NCBI GenBank assembly: GCA_964007475.1
Contig: OZ023275.1
Span: 37,257,381-37,321,380, forward strand
Length of the DNA stretch: 64,000 nt
Source of the DNA: Hybos culiciformis
Lineage: Eukaryota; Arthropoda; Insecta; Diptera; Hybotidae
Direction of reading: 5' to 3'
A program made the translations under genes and the position numbers. Of the stretch, positions 28,101-40,829 are shown in pieces; position 1 is the first letter of the stretch; each line of letters starts with the position of its first letter. A model generated the notes under the pieces. That model was given only the letters and a program-made list of their open reading frames with translations, was not told the DNA's origin and did no database searches.

Positions 28101-29389
28101 TAGAACTGGAAAATTAAATAAAAGCAATAATTTATTCTTCAATCGTACCAATCTAATTTATGTCCTGTACATGAAAAACATTCATAAACTGATAGAAATT
28201 ATAATGTATACATACACATAAAAAATTTGTATGCGTTGTTTATGTATTTTTATTTTTATTTTTTTTCATTTTGTTTCAATTTAAGGAAGCATAAAATTTT
28301 GCTATTTATAAAATATTATGCAAATTAAAAAAAAATAAATAAAAAAATTGTTTCTATAATATACCTTTTGACTGGCAATGCCGGGAATTTATAAATTTGT
28401 ATAGTCCATTTAAATAACCATGATGCTATATTTGCTATTAAAACTAATAAAAATGTAACTATTGGTGCAATGAATAATATTGATCCATATGCATTGTTTG
28501 TTTTTCTACCAATTTCTAGTTGTTTCAAATATAATGGTGTTGCAATAAATAACGAAAATGCTGTTAGCATTAAACCCAAACCAATTGCAATCAGTAGCAA
28601 AAATATTTTTTTACATTTATGAAAATGTTGTAATTGCATTTGATACTGTTGTTGAGCATTCTGATATTCTTTTTGACTTGTGGCATTCCAATCTGAACTA
28701 ACAGTGTCTAATGTTAATGAATTTGCATTTGTTTTACATAAATTAAATTGGTTAGACTCATTTGAACGACATCCTGATGTGTTGCAACGTTTGTGGCCTC
28801 CAATTAATATGCTACTACCTGGAAAGATAAAAGAAAAAGAATATTTATTTTAGTTTTTGTAGATTAGGACATGAACATATTTCTATATATTTTCTGTGCA
28901 TGTTTTCCTCATTCATTAAAATTGAGTGATTTTTTGTTGGATAAGAACATAAATAGCATAAATAAAATGCAAAGTTTATTAAAAATTTATAACTTCTAAT
29001 CGTTACAAGCATAAAATATCAATAAAAATGTATTTGATTTTGATTAACTGTGTGCAATAAAATATTTTAGAAATTTTTATTGGTTAAATTTTTTACATCA
29101 CTCTACAAAATTTTGAAAATATTTTTTTGCGGACAGTTGAAATGTTTATTAGAAAACTATTATTATCTCGTAAAGACATAATTATGTAAATTTAAATTAA
29201 TCCGTGAAGTGTAGATTTAAAAACAAAAAACTGATCAAAAATAAAAATATTCAATTTAACATTAAATTTACCCGTACAATCAATATCAGAGAAATCATCA
29301 TCATCTTCTTCATCTTCCAAATCAGAGGATGACGTTAATCCAACCAGATCCTCTTGTTCTGAATTAAAATCATCATGTCCTTTACCCAT
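22134..29389 (-). CDS. Unrecognised ~10-pass membrane protein, drug/metabolite-transporter-like topology, 8 coding exons
   Basis: Exons in reading order on the minus strand: 29389-29272, 28818-28365, 27243-27095, 26617-26331, 25942-25703, 24420-24124, 23704-23413, 22306-22134. All are GT-AG and phases close, giving 669 aa. The N-terminus is acidic and cytosolic-looking (LEDEEDDDDFSDID). Hydrophobic segments lie at about 111-131, 151-175, 192-210, 220-240, 242-262, 305-327, 391-411, 545-565, 570-592 and 625-645. Two hydrophilic loops separate them: about 335-390, Ser/Asn/Pro-rich, and 412-540, with basic HHKLGHHY motifs. The TM4-TM5 pair beginning at a Pro, and the C-terminal helix ending LGAPIVFLGLILLY, recall the DMT/EamA fold, but I found no family-specific motif and do not name the gene. 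It converges on HDAC8. Large introns, up to 1.3 kb, are AT-rich and empty. Confidence 0.85.
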
Positions 29390-29399
29390 TGTTGCATTC

Positions 29400-32300
29400 T
29401 ATTATAATTTTTGAATTAAAATTTTATAAATTGCAGAATTTGAAGCTTTTATTTTATATATATTATTTAATTTGACATCTCTTTCATCCTTTTATTGAAT
29501 TTAATCCATTTGCTGAGTGATGATGGTGACACTTTAATACCATCATTCTTTTAATTAAATAAAATCTATAAATGAAAAAAAAATTTAATTTAATTATTTT
29601 ATTTTACTTTGTTGTGGTTTTTTTTTTTCTGAAACATAATAATTTTGAAAAAAATTTTCCGAGTTTTTTTTTCTTAATGTTTTTTATAATATATATAATT
29701 TTCAATAATTTTATTATGGGAAACACAATATATAAATAATAATATAATGTTTATGTAGTAGGCAATAATAAAAAAAAAATAGTTTTAATGGGTTTTAATA
29801 AAAATAAAAAAATTATGATTTTTTCTTTCAAAAATTTATAAACTACAGAGTTTTCCTTGTATACAAAAAAATTATTTAACTTTAAGTTCAATTTTTCTTG
29901 TTCGTTTTACTTTAAACTTTTTCCTACTTGAATCTAGTTCTGGTTCGAGTATATTTAAAATAGTTAAGCTATCGCCTGGACAATTAGGTAGATAGACTCA
30001 TACTATGTAAAAAATTTAGAACTTCACCGACTGCATTCAAAAATTCTGATTTTGATGGAAAAATTTTGAATATATGTTTAATTTTTCTTAAGATTGCATA
30101 CGTGATTATAAAATTATATATATAGTTACTAGTATTAGCCTAGTTTTTATTAGTAATAGAAGTCTTAGAACAATATAATCGATCAAATATCAGACAAGAG
30201 TTTCCTCGATTTATTTTATCTATACTATTCGTATATAATTTATCTATATAGTATTTAGTATACGTACTTCAATTTTTCCCCAATTATTATTATGTGAAAT
30301 TGAAAAAAAATAAAAATAAAAAAAATACAAAATACAAATAATAATAATAAACTTCAGTTTATTAAGGTAAAAATTCGCACAGTTGGGCTCTAATGTCAAT
30401 TTTCATATATACAACACGTACATCCTGTTGTATATATATTTATTTTTAGAAGTTATTTGTTGAACAAAATAATAAAATGATAACATAATAATAATAACAA
30501 AATGTTTTAAAATACTATTTTCACCAGAAATGAATGGTCGATAATAATTTTCATTAGTGTGTTATTTTGTTTATTTTTCTGTATATACATATGTAGATAC
30601 GCATAGGTATATAATGGAAAAAACCAACAAAAAATCAAGATAATCCATTTTTCTGTTTTTTTTTTTTTTTTCTAACATTAGGAAAATTTATTACGGATTT
30701 CAGTTGATCAAACAATAAAAGAAAATTTATTGCTTTATTTGACACCAGAAATTAAATTTGTAGCTCATTCAGTGAGAAATACATTTTGTTACAGGATGAT
30801 TGTGATTTTATCTGTAAATATAACAAGGAAAAAAAAAAATACAAGCTAGATATTTTATAGACAATAAAGTTATTTTCTATTCGTAAAATAAAGCAAAAAT
30901 TTTTTTTAATTCATATGAAATTTTTCAATGAACAATTTGTTTTTTTTTTTTTTTTTAAATTAATTACGACAGAAAGGAAAGCAAACAAAAAAAGATATGT
31001 ACAATAGAAAATGAACGAATAAAATTTGTTAATTTAAAACATTTAAAATAAAATTGAACAAATATTTTAAATATTACTAAAATGAGGTACATTTTATAGA
31101 TATTTCATTAATTTAACAGTGAAACTGTTTTGCGACTGGGGATTTAAGTGTGAAATGTGGAATATAATGTTAAATGTTATATTCAACAGTCAATATATAA
31201 GTATGACATTGAAAAAAATTCTATGGGAAATCAGCTATAAGGACGAGATATAAAGTTATAACTAAAACTACAATATTTTCTGATAGTATGTGGCTCAAAA
31301 TTTTGCATTTATTATTAAATACATAATTTTACATGTACCATCCCAAGAAACGTCTTAGGAAGGACCACAGTATTGCTTAACCGAAACTCTACAAAAATTG
31401 TAATAAAAAAAATTTAATGTTGATGATGGGATTTTTTTTTTTTAGTTAACTTAATCGATAATGTTGTATAGAGTTTTCCCCGAATTCTGTGAACAATTTT
31501 CAGAATAAAAAATAAATAAAATTCTGTATTAAATCTACTTTAAAACTGTTTTTGCGGAATTAAAAAAAATATGAGTAGTTTATTAAAAAAACCCATCTTT
31601 CGTAATTGCTAGTTCGTAGAACTAGTTATTAGTTCGAATTTTCACTCAAAAAATGCCTTTTACATAGAAAGCCAAAGCTAAGAACAGAATTTTACATAGA
31701 ATAGTTTTATATATTGTTATTGTATGATTTTTTAATAATGTTACCACAAAAATTTCTACCTTCATGTTATAATTTTTATCTTTTTTAACATTTTTTAAAT
31801 TATATGTAGCACGACGAACTACACATTTATTTAAATGAATTTTCAGAATTACGTGCGAATAGAATTGTATAAGAAAATATTATTATGTTTAGTTTTCTTT
31901 TATAATCGCAATATCTTGTTTTTTTTTTTTTAACACGAATTAATGCGATAACTTTTATTTTTGAAAAACAGACAATTAGTGCTAACAATAAGTTACAATA
32001 ATTATTATAAGACTATATTGTTTTCTTTGCATATTTTTAAGAACTCAATTACTTGATAATAATAATAACAATATACATAATCTATACATATTATTTAGTG
32101 TTTATGTATACTGTACATATAAAGTATATACATTATGTAAATATAAAAAATTTCTTTAATTTTTCCAATGAAAATCATTTTGAGCTTTCGTTTCTAATAA
32201 GGATTTAAAAGTTTTCATATATTAGGTAGGTACATATATTGTACGTTTTTACGCGCATAGTACATATATTATATTGATATAAATTATGAATTTTATTTTT

Positions 32301-35300
32301 ATTATACATATTATCACAGTACTGCTCCCACATATTATTATTATTATTTTTCTTATATTTATATACATAATACATGTACATACATATATATATTTTTTTA
32401 ATAATGTTTTTTTTTTTATATTTTATATACGGCAGTAATTCTTTTCAAGCTTGAGTTATTTTGCTTTTCCTCATGCCAAAAATAAAAATAAATGACAATT
32501 GAATATGTATATAAGTAGTTATAAGTGTATGTATACAGTAGTAAGAGAAAAAGGAAAATCGTGTCTCGTCTCTTAGTTTTTTTTTTTTTAATTTTATGAA
32601 GGATCGCATCGAAGTGTAAAAAGCTTTTAAGCTTAGAATGTTTTTAGGTTTTTTTTTTTTGGGAATTTTATAATAAAAAAAAATAGAATATTATATTTAA
32701 TACTATATAGTATGTAATATAAATTCGTCTATAAAAGTATTATAAAGTGTGATGTCTTTGTGAATTTTATAAAATATTTTATTTTTGTATCTTTTAAAAA
32801 GGACTAAATCGCTAATTTTTCAAGCAAAAAGGTTATTATAACGCTTTAATATTATATAATGAAATATATTAATTTAAGCTTATTATCATGGGTCCATCAT
32901 GGTTATATAATTAAATTAATATTTATATTAGAAGAAAAAAAATTACATTTTAATTTTTTTGGTTTTTACTAGGTTAGTGTCATACAATGTATTCTATACA
33001 GAGTTTGTCATTTAGAGATAATATTTTGACTTAAGAAAGAATTTGTAAATTCCAAAAATTTTGATCCATATTAATTTTTTTTTGTTGAATTATTTATTCA
33101 TTTAATATTCTGAATCTGAATATGTTTACGTAGGAGTAAGAGTTGACTATGAATCGCATTATATAATCTATGACGTATAAGATAGATTTCATACATAAAA
33201 TGTTCATTGGTGCTATACTTATGTATCTAAGTAAAGTTCTAACGAAATTTCATATTAATTTTAATAAACCTACATTCATATTATAGAGTTAGATGAAAAT
33301 CATAAAATTAATTTAACTAATTTAGTTCAATACTAACTGGAAGCAATAAATTCGCACATTGATTAGAAAAAAAAAATAATTGGAATAATGTAGAGGAAAT
33401 TCTATGTATATATTATTCAATGGATTTATGTTAAAACTATATATAAATTTATGTTGTGCATGCTTTTTGAATGCGTAATGCTTTAAAGTTAAATACAGTA
33501 TTTTAATTAAAACTATATTTTCACACATATGATTTCAAAAAAAAAATTAATTTATTTTTCCTTTTAGTCTCAATTTATTTATAATCAATGAATTTTCATA
33601 TTATATCCTTTTTATGAAATTTATTTTAATCTGTTTTCATATTATGTATATAGTTAGTTATATAAAATTGCACTGCAAATAAGAAATAAAATATAAAAGA
33701 GCTAAAGTTTGATTTTATATGTATAATATATATGTCATATGTGTTGTTGACATTACTTTGTTAATCCTAAAAAAAAAAAAATAAATAAAAAATCTTTCAC
33801 TCGTCTTTTTTCATTTAAATTTATAAAAATATTATTGTTAACCTTATACCCAGATAAAGATATCGTATATATAATTCAAAAAGTAATATTTTTTTAAAGG
33901 ATTTACCAATATATGATCTTTTTTTTTATGCAATATTTAAATCGTGAAAATTTTTTAATCGGTATATTGTTGTTTGTTATAAATTTCGCATCCAAAAAAT
34001 AAGAGACAGAATATTGTAGATTGGTTTATTCTACGAATATAGAAAATTCATTAAAATTTGAAAAAAAAAATTTTTTTGTCTGTGTTTATTATTTACAGTC
34101 AATACCTACATTTATAATGTATAAACAGAATAAATATATTTTAATAAAATACACAATCGTATTATATATTATAAATGGATTTTGTTTTGCCAAAATAAAT
34201 TGGTTATCGTAATTCAGAAAAAATAAATAAATAAATAAAAAATTGAAGAGGTTTGGTTTTTATATTAAAAAAAAAATAAAAAATCTTATATGCCTACAAT
34301 ACACTCTTCTCAATAACATTTAGGTAGATATATATGAAGTACAATTGATATTTCATATGTTTTGATTAATCAAATTCAAAGTGACAGATACAAATTTGAT
34401 TAGAAAATCCCTGTGGTAAATTTTATATTGATTAAGTACATATATTTTACTTTTTTTTTTTGTTCAAAGTAAAATAATTTATTTTTTTTATTTTTTTAAA
34501 TTAAAGTTTCAAAATATGCCCATATGAATTTAAAAGAAATATAAATTTCAAATAAAGAAATGTCAATCAATTTATCATATATGTATATATATGTATATGC
34601 TATATATATTTTATTTGTATATATGGGTGACTTTCTAACAATTTTTTTCAAACTATAAAATTATTGTCCTATATAAGTCCAACAGAAGTTATAATATGGT
34701 TTATATTTTTGATAGATTTACATTTGTAAAAATTTAGAACAATATCTCATAAATGATGACAGTTTGCAATATTTCGATTTAAGCTACTTTAATATTAAGA
34801 TACTTTGGTATTAAGATACTTTTTTAAAGGTTTCTGTTTTACTAATATACTCCAAACAGAATCTTTGCAAAACAATCGGGGTTTTTTCATCTCTTTGAAA
34901 AATTTTAAATTTTTTTTTTTTTTTTTCCTAAATAATAAAATTTATTCCTTTCTATTAGAGTGATTATAACTTATCACTCGAAAATTTAATGCGGCTATAT
35001 AAAACAAAAAATAACTAATAAAATAAAAAGGATCATTTGAGAACAACAAAAAAATAAAGAAAATGTATTTATTTAATTTAAAATAGGGAAAATTGAAAAT
35101 ATTTAAATGAAAAGACTGTTTTCGTATAATATATATTTTATATCGTAAAAGTTTTACATAATTTTTAGCAAAATATTTGCATATATTTTTTTCTGTTATT
35201 TACAAAAAAAAAACTTGTTTACAAATTTTTCTCATGTTCATTAAACCCTTTAAATCTGAACAAAATATATTTGAGGAAAAAATTCACAAAAAAAATAAAT

Positions 35301-35490
35301 AAAATTGTAAATAAAAGATCATGGAAAGAACTAAATATTGAAAAAGAAATAAATCTTTGAACTAAAAATACAAAAAAAAAGGAAAATATGACAAAAAAAA
35401 AGCATTAATTTTATGGGATTTTACGTTAGAAAAATATCGTAAATTTCTATCAAAAAATCAATTTTCAAAGTTTTTTCCTTAACTTTAACA
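29400..35490. other. AT-rich DNA upstream of the membrane protein gene, no gene seen
   Basis: This holds the unseen promoter and possible 5' UTR exons of the minus-strand gene near its left end. The remainder is spacer with poly-A/T tracts and TA-rich runs. Frames such as 33528-33322 (minus) and 34021-34212 (plus) lack motifs and have the composition of the spacer. Confidence 0.6.
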
Positions 35491-35500
35491 AATTAAAATA

Positions 35501-35691
35501 GTAGATTACAATACATGTTAAGAAAATTTGTTATTCTTGCGAGTTGTGTATACACACAAACACATAGACACGAGTCATGTTTATATCACGAGACCGAAGG
35601 TCGAGTGATATAATATTAAAGAGTGTCTACAAAACGAGAGTATACAAAACGAGCTGTATAACAAATTTGATTAACATGTATTGTATACTGC
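35501..35691. repeat. Inverted-repeat element (about 190 bp) with inner hairpin
   Basis: The left arm 35501-35552 and the right arm 35641-35691 are imperfect reverse complements sharing AATACATGTTAA and AAATTTGTTAT cores. The spacer contains a second hairpin at 35586-35612, TATCACGAGACC pairing with GGTCGAGTGATA. A further copy of the left arm, in direct orientation, lies at 36368-36400. This looks like a small DNA-transposon derivative. No terminal duplication was identified. Confidence 0.6.
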
Positions 35692-35834
35692 TTTAATGTG
35701 CATGTGAGAGGGAGTTGAAAACAATACATTTATAATGAAAAAAATAAACAAAAAAGTTCAAAATGAAGCAAGGAAATAAAATTTAATTAATACGGAAGTT
35801 TATTTATTTATCGAAATGATTTCAAACCGGAAGA

Positions 35835-35964
35835 TTCCTAAAATATTAAAAAGAAAATTAGTAATTTTTCCAAAAAAAATTATTCATTTTCTTTTTTGCA
35901 AAAAAAAAAATCGAATAATTTTTTTTTAGAAAAATTACTAATTTTTTTTTTATTATTTTAGGAA
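35835..35964. repeat. 130-bp hairpin
   Basis: The left arm from TTCCTAAAATATTAAAAAG to about 35890 pairs with the right arm ending TATTATTTTAGGAA, both containing a TTAGTAATTTTT/AAAAATTACTAA core. The loop is about 20 bp and A-rich. It may be a MITE, or part of a larger palindromic cluster with the neighbouring repeats. Confidence 0.55.
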
Positions 35965-35985
35965 CTAATGGTCTTTTTAAATTTT

Positions 35986-36067
35986 ATTTAATTTTATTTT
36001 TAATTATTAAAAAAAATAATAATAATTTTATAATTATTTTTTTTTATAATTAAAAATAAAATCAAAT
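35986..36067. repeat. AT-only palindrome beside the 130-bp hairpin
   Basis: A tract rich in ATTTTATTTTTAATTAT is followed by its approximate reverse complement, ATAATTAAAAATAAAAT. It is built of A and T almost exclusively, so chance symmetry is a real alternative. Confidence 0.4.
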
Positions 36068-36490
36068 AATAATTATATAATTATAATTTATATTTACAAT
36101 AAATAATCTCCTTGTTGCTGCCATTTTCCTCGTTTGTTGATAAAAGAAAAAAAAATTCTTACTTGACATTTGACAATTGACAGTTGACAGCAAACTTTAT
36201 AATGACAACAAAGATATTTTCAGGGTTACCATTGTTCTATTTTTATTCATTTTGTTTTTTTGAATAAAAATAAGTGCAATTTTTTAAGTGTGGTTTAAAT
36301 TTTTGTACTAAAATCCAACCACACTCGTTTAAAAATTTAGTAGTAGAGGTTCGAAGATCCTTTAAAAATAGTAGATTGAAACACATGTTAAGAAAATTCA
36401 TCGACTGATCGACTGGCCGCTTTTTAGAAAAAAAAAAAAAAATAGCCGCGTATTTTTTTATTGGTTCTTTTTTTTTTTTTTTTTTGTTTG

Positions 36491-36532
36491 CTCAGAGGGA
36501 AAATGTAGATTAGCTCAGAGGGAAAATATAGA
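36491..36532. repeat. Tandem duplication of a 20-bp motif
   Basis: CTCAGAGGGAAAATGTAGAT (36491-36510) is repeated with one change at 36514-36533, about 23 bp apart. It lies inside the repeat cluster 35.5-36.8 kb. Confidence 0.7.
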
Positions 36533-36694
36533 TTTTAGCATTATAAACTAAGCTTTGTTTGACATTGATATGATGCATGTGAGAGGTATACATTTGCAAT
36601 TTTTTTTTTTTTTTTTGGTATTTGTCTGTATTGAAATATTGTGAGTGTGAGTGATATTATTGTTGTTTATAGTATTACGCAGTTTAAAATGAAG

Positions 36695-36838
36695 AATGTA
36701 AATACAATATAGAGCAATGTAAATACAATTTACATCACAGGGAAATGTAAATACAATTTACATTCCTCTATAATTGCATGTGTATTGATGCATGTAATGG
36801 ACCATTTACCGAGCTAAATTTGCGAATGTAAATACAAC
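36695..36838. repeat. Repeated AATGTAAATACAA motif, partly palindromic
   Basis: AATGTAAATACAA recurs near 36695, 36716, 36744 and 36823. The two middle copies continue as TTTACAT, forming the near-palindrome ATGTAAATACAATTTACAT. The spacing is irregular (about 20, 28 and 79 bp), so this is not a simple satellite. It may be a cluster of binding-site-like units or a transposon terminal region. Confidence 0.55.
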
Positions 36839-36849
36839 TTACCGAAGGT

Positions 36850-39795
36850 ATGCGCATTAAAGATATATACATTTATTTGCAATTTATTACATAGTGTGTA
36901 TAGTATGAAGGAAAAAATATTTCAGTATACATACTGTCAATGTGTACGTAGTTTATTTTTTAAAACTCAAGTATTAAACATAATTCAGAATTAAACATAG
37001 TTGGATCATTTTCGAAATAAGAGAACAAACTGCATACGAAACCAATTGAAACATTTTTTTTTGTATCAATTCCAAATTTAAATAATTTTTTATATTCATT
37101 ACACAATCAATGATTAAATGCAATATTCAATGAATTCTATTTTATAGTAGGACATATAACATTGCATTTTTCTTGGTATTTTGCCAGGTTTTGTGGTTTC
37201 GAACGTAATCGAAAAATAAGTATATAAATATGAAATCATTTTTTCTCCATGTAACATTTTTCAATGTAATACTAAGCTTATACTTAATATAAATAGTATG
37301 TACATTATACATTATATGCATACATTTGTGTATACATATATGTTCACTTAAATCAAATCGATTTATTGTTTTCAAATTCGATGTGGATAAAAAAAAAATG
37401 TTTTGTTTTTTTTTTTTTTTTTCGAAATCATTTTAAAAAGTTAATAAAAACTGAAAAGTTGTAAGAAAAGAAAATTCCTAAAATTTATAAAGAAAACAAA
37501 TAAATTTTCTGCCAATATCTGATGAAATGAAAATATGCACATTTATTTAATTTTCGTTTAAGCAAAAAAAAAAAAAATCGAAAGAAATTCTTCAAAATGA
37601 AAAATGAAAAACATAAAGAAAAGAGATATTATATATGTGAATGGAAATGGATAAATTTCAAAATTGTAGGATTCATTTTTTATTTGAAATTTGTTTATTT
37701 TATTTTTATTTTATTTTTTCGTTCTCACGAATAAGAAATGATAAAAAATTCCCTTTTTTCAAATATCCTTTTTTATTTTATATTTTTTTATTTAACAGGA
37801 TAAATGGATTTAAATAAAGGGCTTTTAGACCAAAAGGGAATCAAAATTCCATAAGGATATCAGATTTTTTCATAAGAGTAATCAAGCTTACGTTCAAAAT
37901 ACATATATTATACATATGATAATATTTGTTATTTAAATTAACAAAAAATAAAATAAATTTAATATATATGTAAATAATATATATACAAAAAAAATTATGA
38001 TTTTAATACATTGTTTTTATGGATTCAGAATTCATTTAACCTTTAATATAAGTTTTCTTAAAATGGTGTAAAATTTTGAAAATGGTGTAACATTTTAATA
38101 ATAATCAGGTCTATATATTACCAATTTTCATACATTCTACTTAACACCCTATTTAAATTATATGTAAATGTCAGTCAAGTTCAAAAGATAAAAATTAAAA
38201 AAAAAATGATAAATAGGTTAAATAGATCTGTTCTAAAATTAAAAAAAAAATATATTCTATCTATCTTTGCTATAAATTGTTTCTTGTTTAAGGGAAGTTA
38301 AAAGATATGCGATAATTTTCTTTTTTCATATTTATTTCTATTTTTACTTTGTTAATTTTCACTTTAGTATTTAGATTTTTCCATTTTCCATAGAAAAAAA
38401 GAAATAATAAATTTTTTTAAAGAATAAAAATAAAGGAAGTTTTGTGGTTATGTACTTATACATAGTAAAAAATTATATGTAATAATAATATGTATTGTAC
38501 ACATACAGTAGGTATATGTGAGGATATTAAAGAATTCACTATTATAAACTTAAATCCTATTTTATCTTCTACACTACATATACAAAATTTTGTAATAAAA
38601 TTGGCAAAATTTTATTCAAATATCATGATACAAAGAATTTTATGTCTTCCGTTAGTAAGTATATATATAACAAATTCTGTTAAGAGATGTTAAATTTTCA
38701 TATACAATGACCAATGTTTACTGATGTGCATAAAATTTTAGGAAAATGAGAATTTTATATACATAATTTTATATATAGCACATAAATTTTATTATATCAA
38801 AATGTATAAGAGATTAGTTATTTGAAAAATTTAATTTATTTAAATTTAAATCAGTGTAATAATATGCAGGAAATATGTTTAAGTCTTTGGTTTTAAAAAA
38901 AAAAAAAAATTTAATAAATATTGCATACAGATAAAGAGTTGAAAATATTTATAATATTTTCAGTTTTTGCATAAAAGGATAGTTATATAGAAAAAGGTTT
39001 ATTAAAAATCACTTATGTAAAAGTCAATTTTTTTGCTTACAACATCCAAGAAAATTTTTGAATCCTTGAAATTTTAATAATCTTTGAATTCGAGAAAATA
39101 TATTACTAAATATTTTGAGTTTTATAACAAACATCATAAAGCGCGCAAAATAATCTAGTTAGAAAAATATAATAATAATAATATATAATATTTTACTTGG
39201 AAAAAAAATATGAATTGAAATCATTATTATAATAAGCCTATTATTATTAAAAATTTAATATAATATAAAAAAATTAATAATAAATTCAGCAGGTGGTCAG
39301 TAAAAAAAAAAATTTTTAAGAAACCTATCGCCTGTGGTTATTTATTATTTATCTTACATATATATAGATTAACTTGATATACTCTGGAATAAATTACAAA
39401 GAATTTTCTTTATATTTTTCATACAAAATCACTGCTTTAGAATTTGTACATAATATTTTTGTTTATATTTTTATTTTATGATATGAATTGGTTGACTTTA
39501 TATTACTATGTTATTGGCTTTTCCTTTTTTTTATAGATGTATATTTTAAGTATATATTTTAATAATTTATAGACCTAGTTATTTTCTATTATTGAATGAT
39601 AGATGTAGTTAAAAATAAAATATTCTCTAGAGAAAATTGGTTTATTATGTTTTTTTTTTGTAGTAATTTTATGTAGGACAAAATTTCATAATATTAAGTA
39701 ATATTGTTAAATTAAGGTTAGTAGTAGGCCGTCTATAAATTAATTTCCTGTGAGTCGATCTTAATTATCTATGAAAACTAAATTTTAAATGAAAT
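36850..39795. other. AT-rich spacer, nothing recognised
   Basis: No gene or clear repeat is visible. The frame 38490-38693 (plus) ends near a splice-donor-like TTAGTAAGT, but its peptide has no recognisable feature. Confidence 0.55.
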
Positions 39796-40816
39796 TCTCT
39801 TATCTAATATATAAAATTTCCATGTCACAATGTTAGTTACCGTACTCCTCCGAAACGGCTTTACCGATTTTTAGCAAATTTTATATGCGTATTCAGTAGG
39901 TCTGAGAATCGGCTACTATCTATTTTCCATACCCCAGGGACCTCCCCCGGGGGGCGGACTTGAAAAGTTCGTCCGATTTCATTCAATTTTTTTACGTAAA
40001 AAGAGGAAGTGATTACACACAAATTCCGTAACAAAAAATTTGTTGACCTCCTACCCAGGAACCTCCTACCCAGAGACTTCCCCAGGGGGCGGACCTCAAA
40101 ATTTCGTCCGATTTCATTCAAATTTGGTATGTAAAAAGAAGAACTGATTACACACAATTTCGTAACAAAAAATTTGTTGACCTCCTACCCAGGGACCTCA
40201 CCTGGGGGCGGACTTTAAAAGTTCGTCCGATTTCATTCAAATTTGGCATGTAAAAAGAGGAAATAATTACACACAAATTTCGTAACAAAAAATTTATTGA
40301 CCTCCTACCCTAGGGGAGAATTTCAAAAGTTTGTCCGATTTTATTTAAATTTGGTACATAAAAATTATTAAACACACGAATTTCGTAACAAAAAATTTGG
40401 CCCCCCTCTTCGAATATATAGAAATCAATTTCTTTATTACTAATAACTACAAAATATTAAAAACTAAACCACTCAACCGATAGTTTCGAAATTTACACCG
40501 TCTCTTTGTCTCGGGATCGTTATAGGCTATTTTAAATTTGAATGGCACCCTACCCAGAAATCCCTCTGCAAAAGTTCTTCCGATTTCATTCAAATTTGAT
40601 TCATAAAAAGAGGAAATGGATAAAAACACAAATTTGGTTTAAGGGAAGGATATCATTCGATTTAAGTGTTGAATAAGTAGAAATGATAAATATTAATTCT
40701 TAGATATTTTCCCAAATTTATAAAATAACTAGCTCTTATAATTGTTCATCAATCTGACAACAAAAATTTCACTTAAAACGTGTGTTCCACAACAACGTGT
40801 GTGCGGGTACAGCTAG
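39796..40816 (+). mobile_element. Non-autonomous Helitron, about 1.0 kb
   Basis: The 5' end (TCTCTTATCTAATATATAAA, then CGTACTCCTCCGAAACGGCT and GTAGGTCTGAGAATCGG) is the head shared by many insect Helitrons. The 3' end is GCGGGTACAGCTAG followed by T, fitting the CTRR-type terminus with insertion between A and T. There are no terminal inverted repeats, as expected. The inside holds five copies of a 105-130 bp unit marked by GTCCGATTTCATTCAAATTT and CGTAACAAAAAATTTGTTGA. No Rep or helicase coding sequence is present, so it would have moved only with help in trans. The exact 5' end is uncertain by a few bases. Confidence 0.85.
39960..40600. repeat. Internal tandem repeats of the Helitron
   Basis: Copies of the core GTCCGATTTCATTCAAATTT lie near 39969, 40103, 40223, 40330 and 40568. 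The spacings are about 134, 120, 107 and 238 bp, so the last pair spans one diverged or deleted unit. GC-richer stretches (CCTCCTACCCAGGGACCTC) alternate with AT-rich ones. Reading frames across the array are by-products of the repeat. Confidence 0.8.
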
Positions 40817-40829
40817 TATACATATAATA

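Noticed and set aside
38490..38693. Plus-strand 67-codon frame ending near a donor-like TTAGTAAGT
   Set aside because: There is no recognisable motif, no partner exons and its composition is like the surrounding spacer.
39861..40629. Minus-strand frames of 98 and 60 codons with repeated peptide blocks
   Set aside because: The repeated peptides are the translated tandem units of the Helitron, not a repeat protein.
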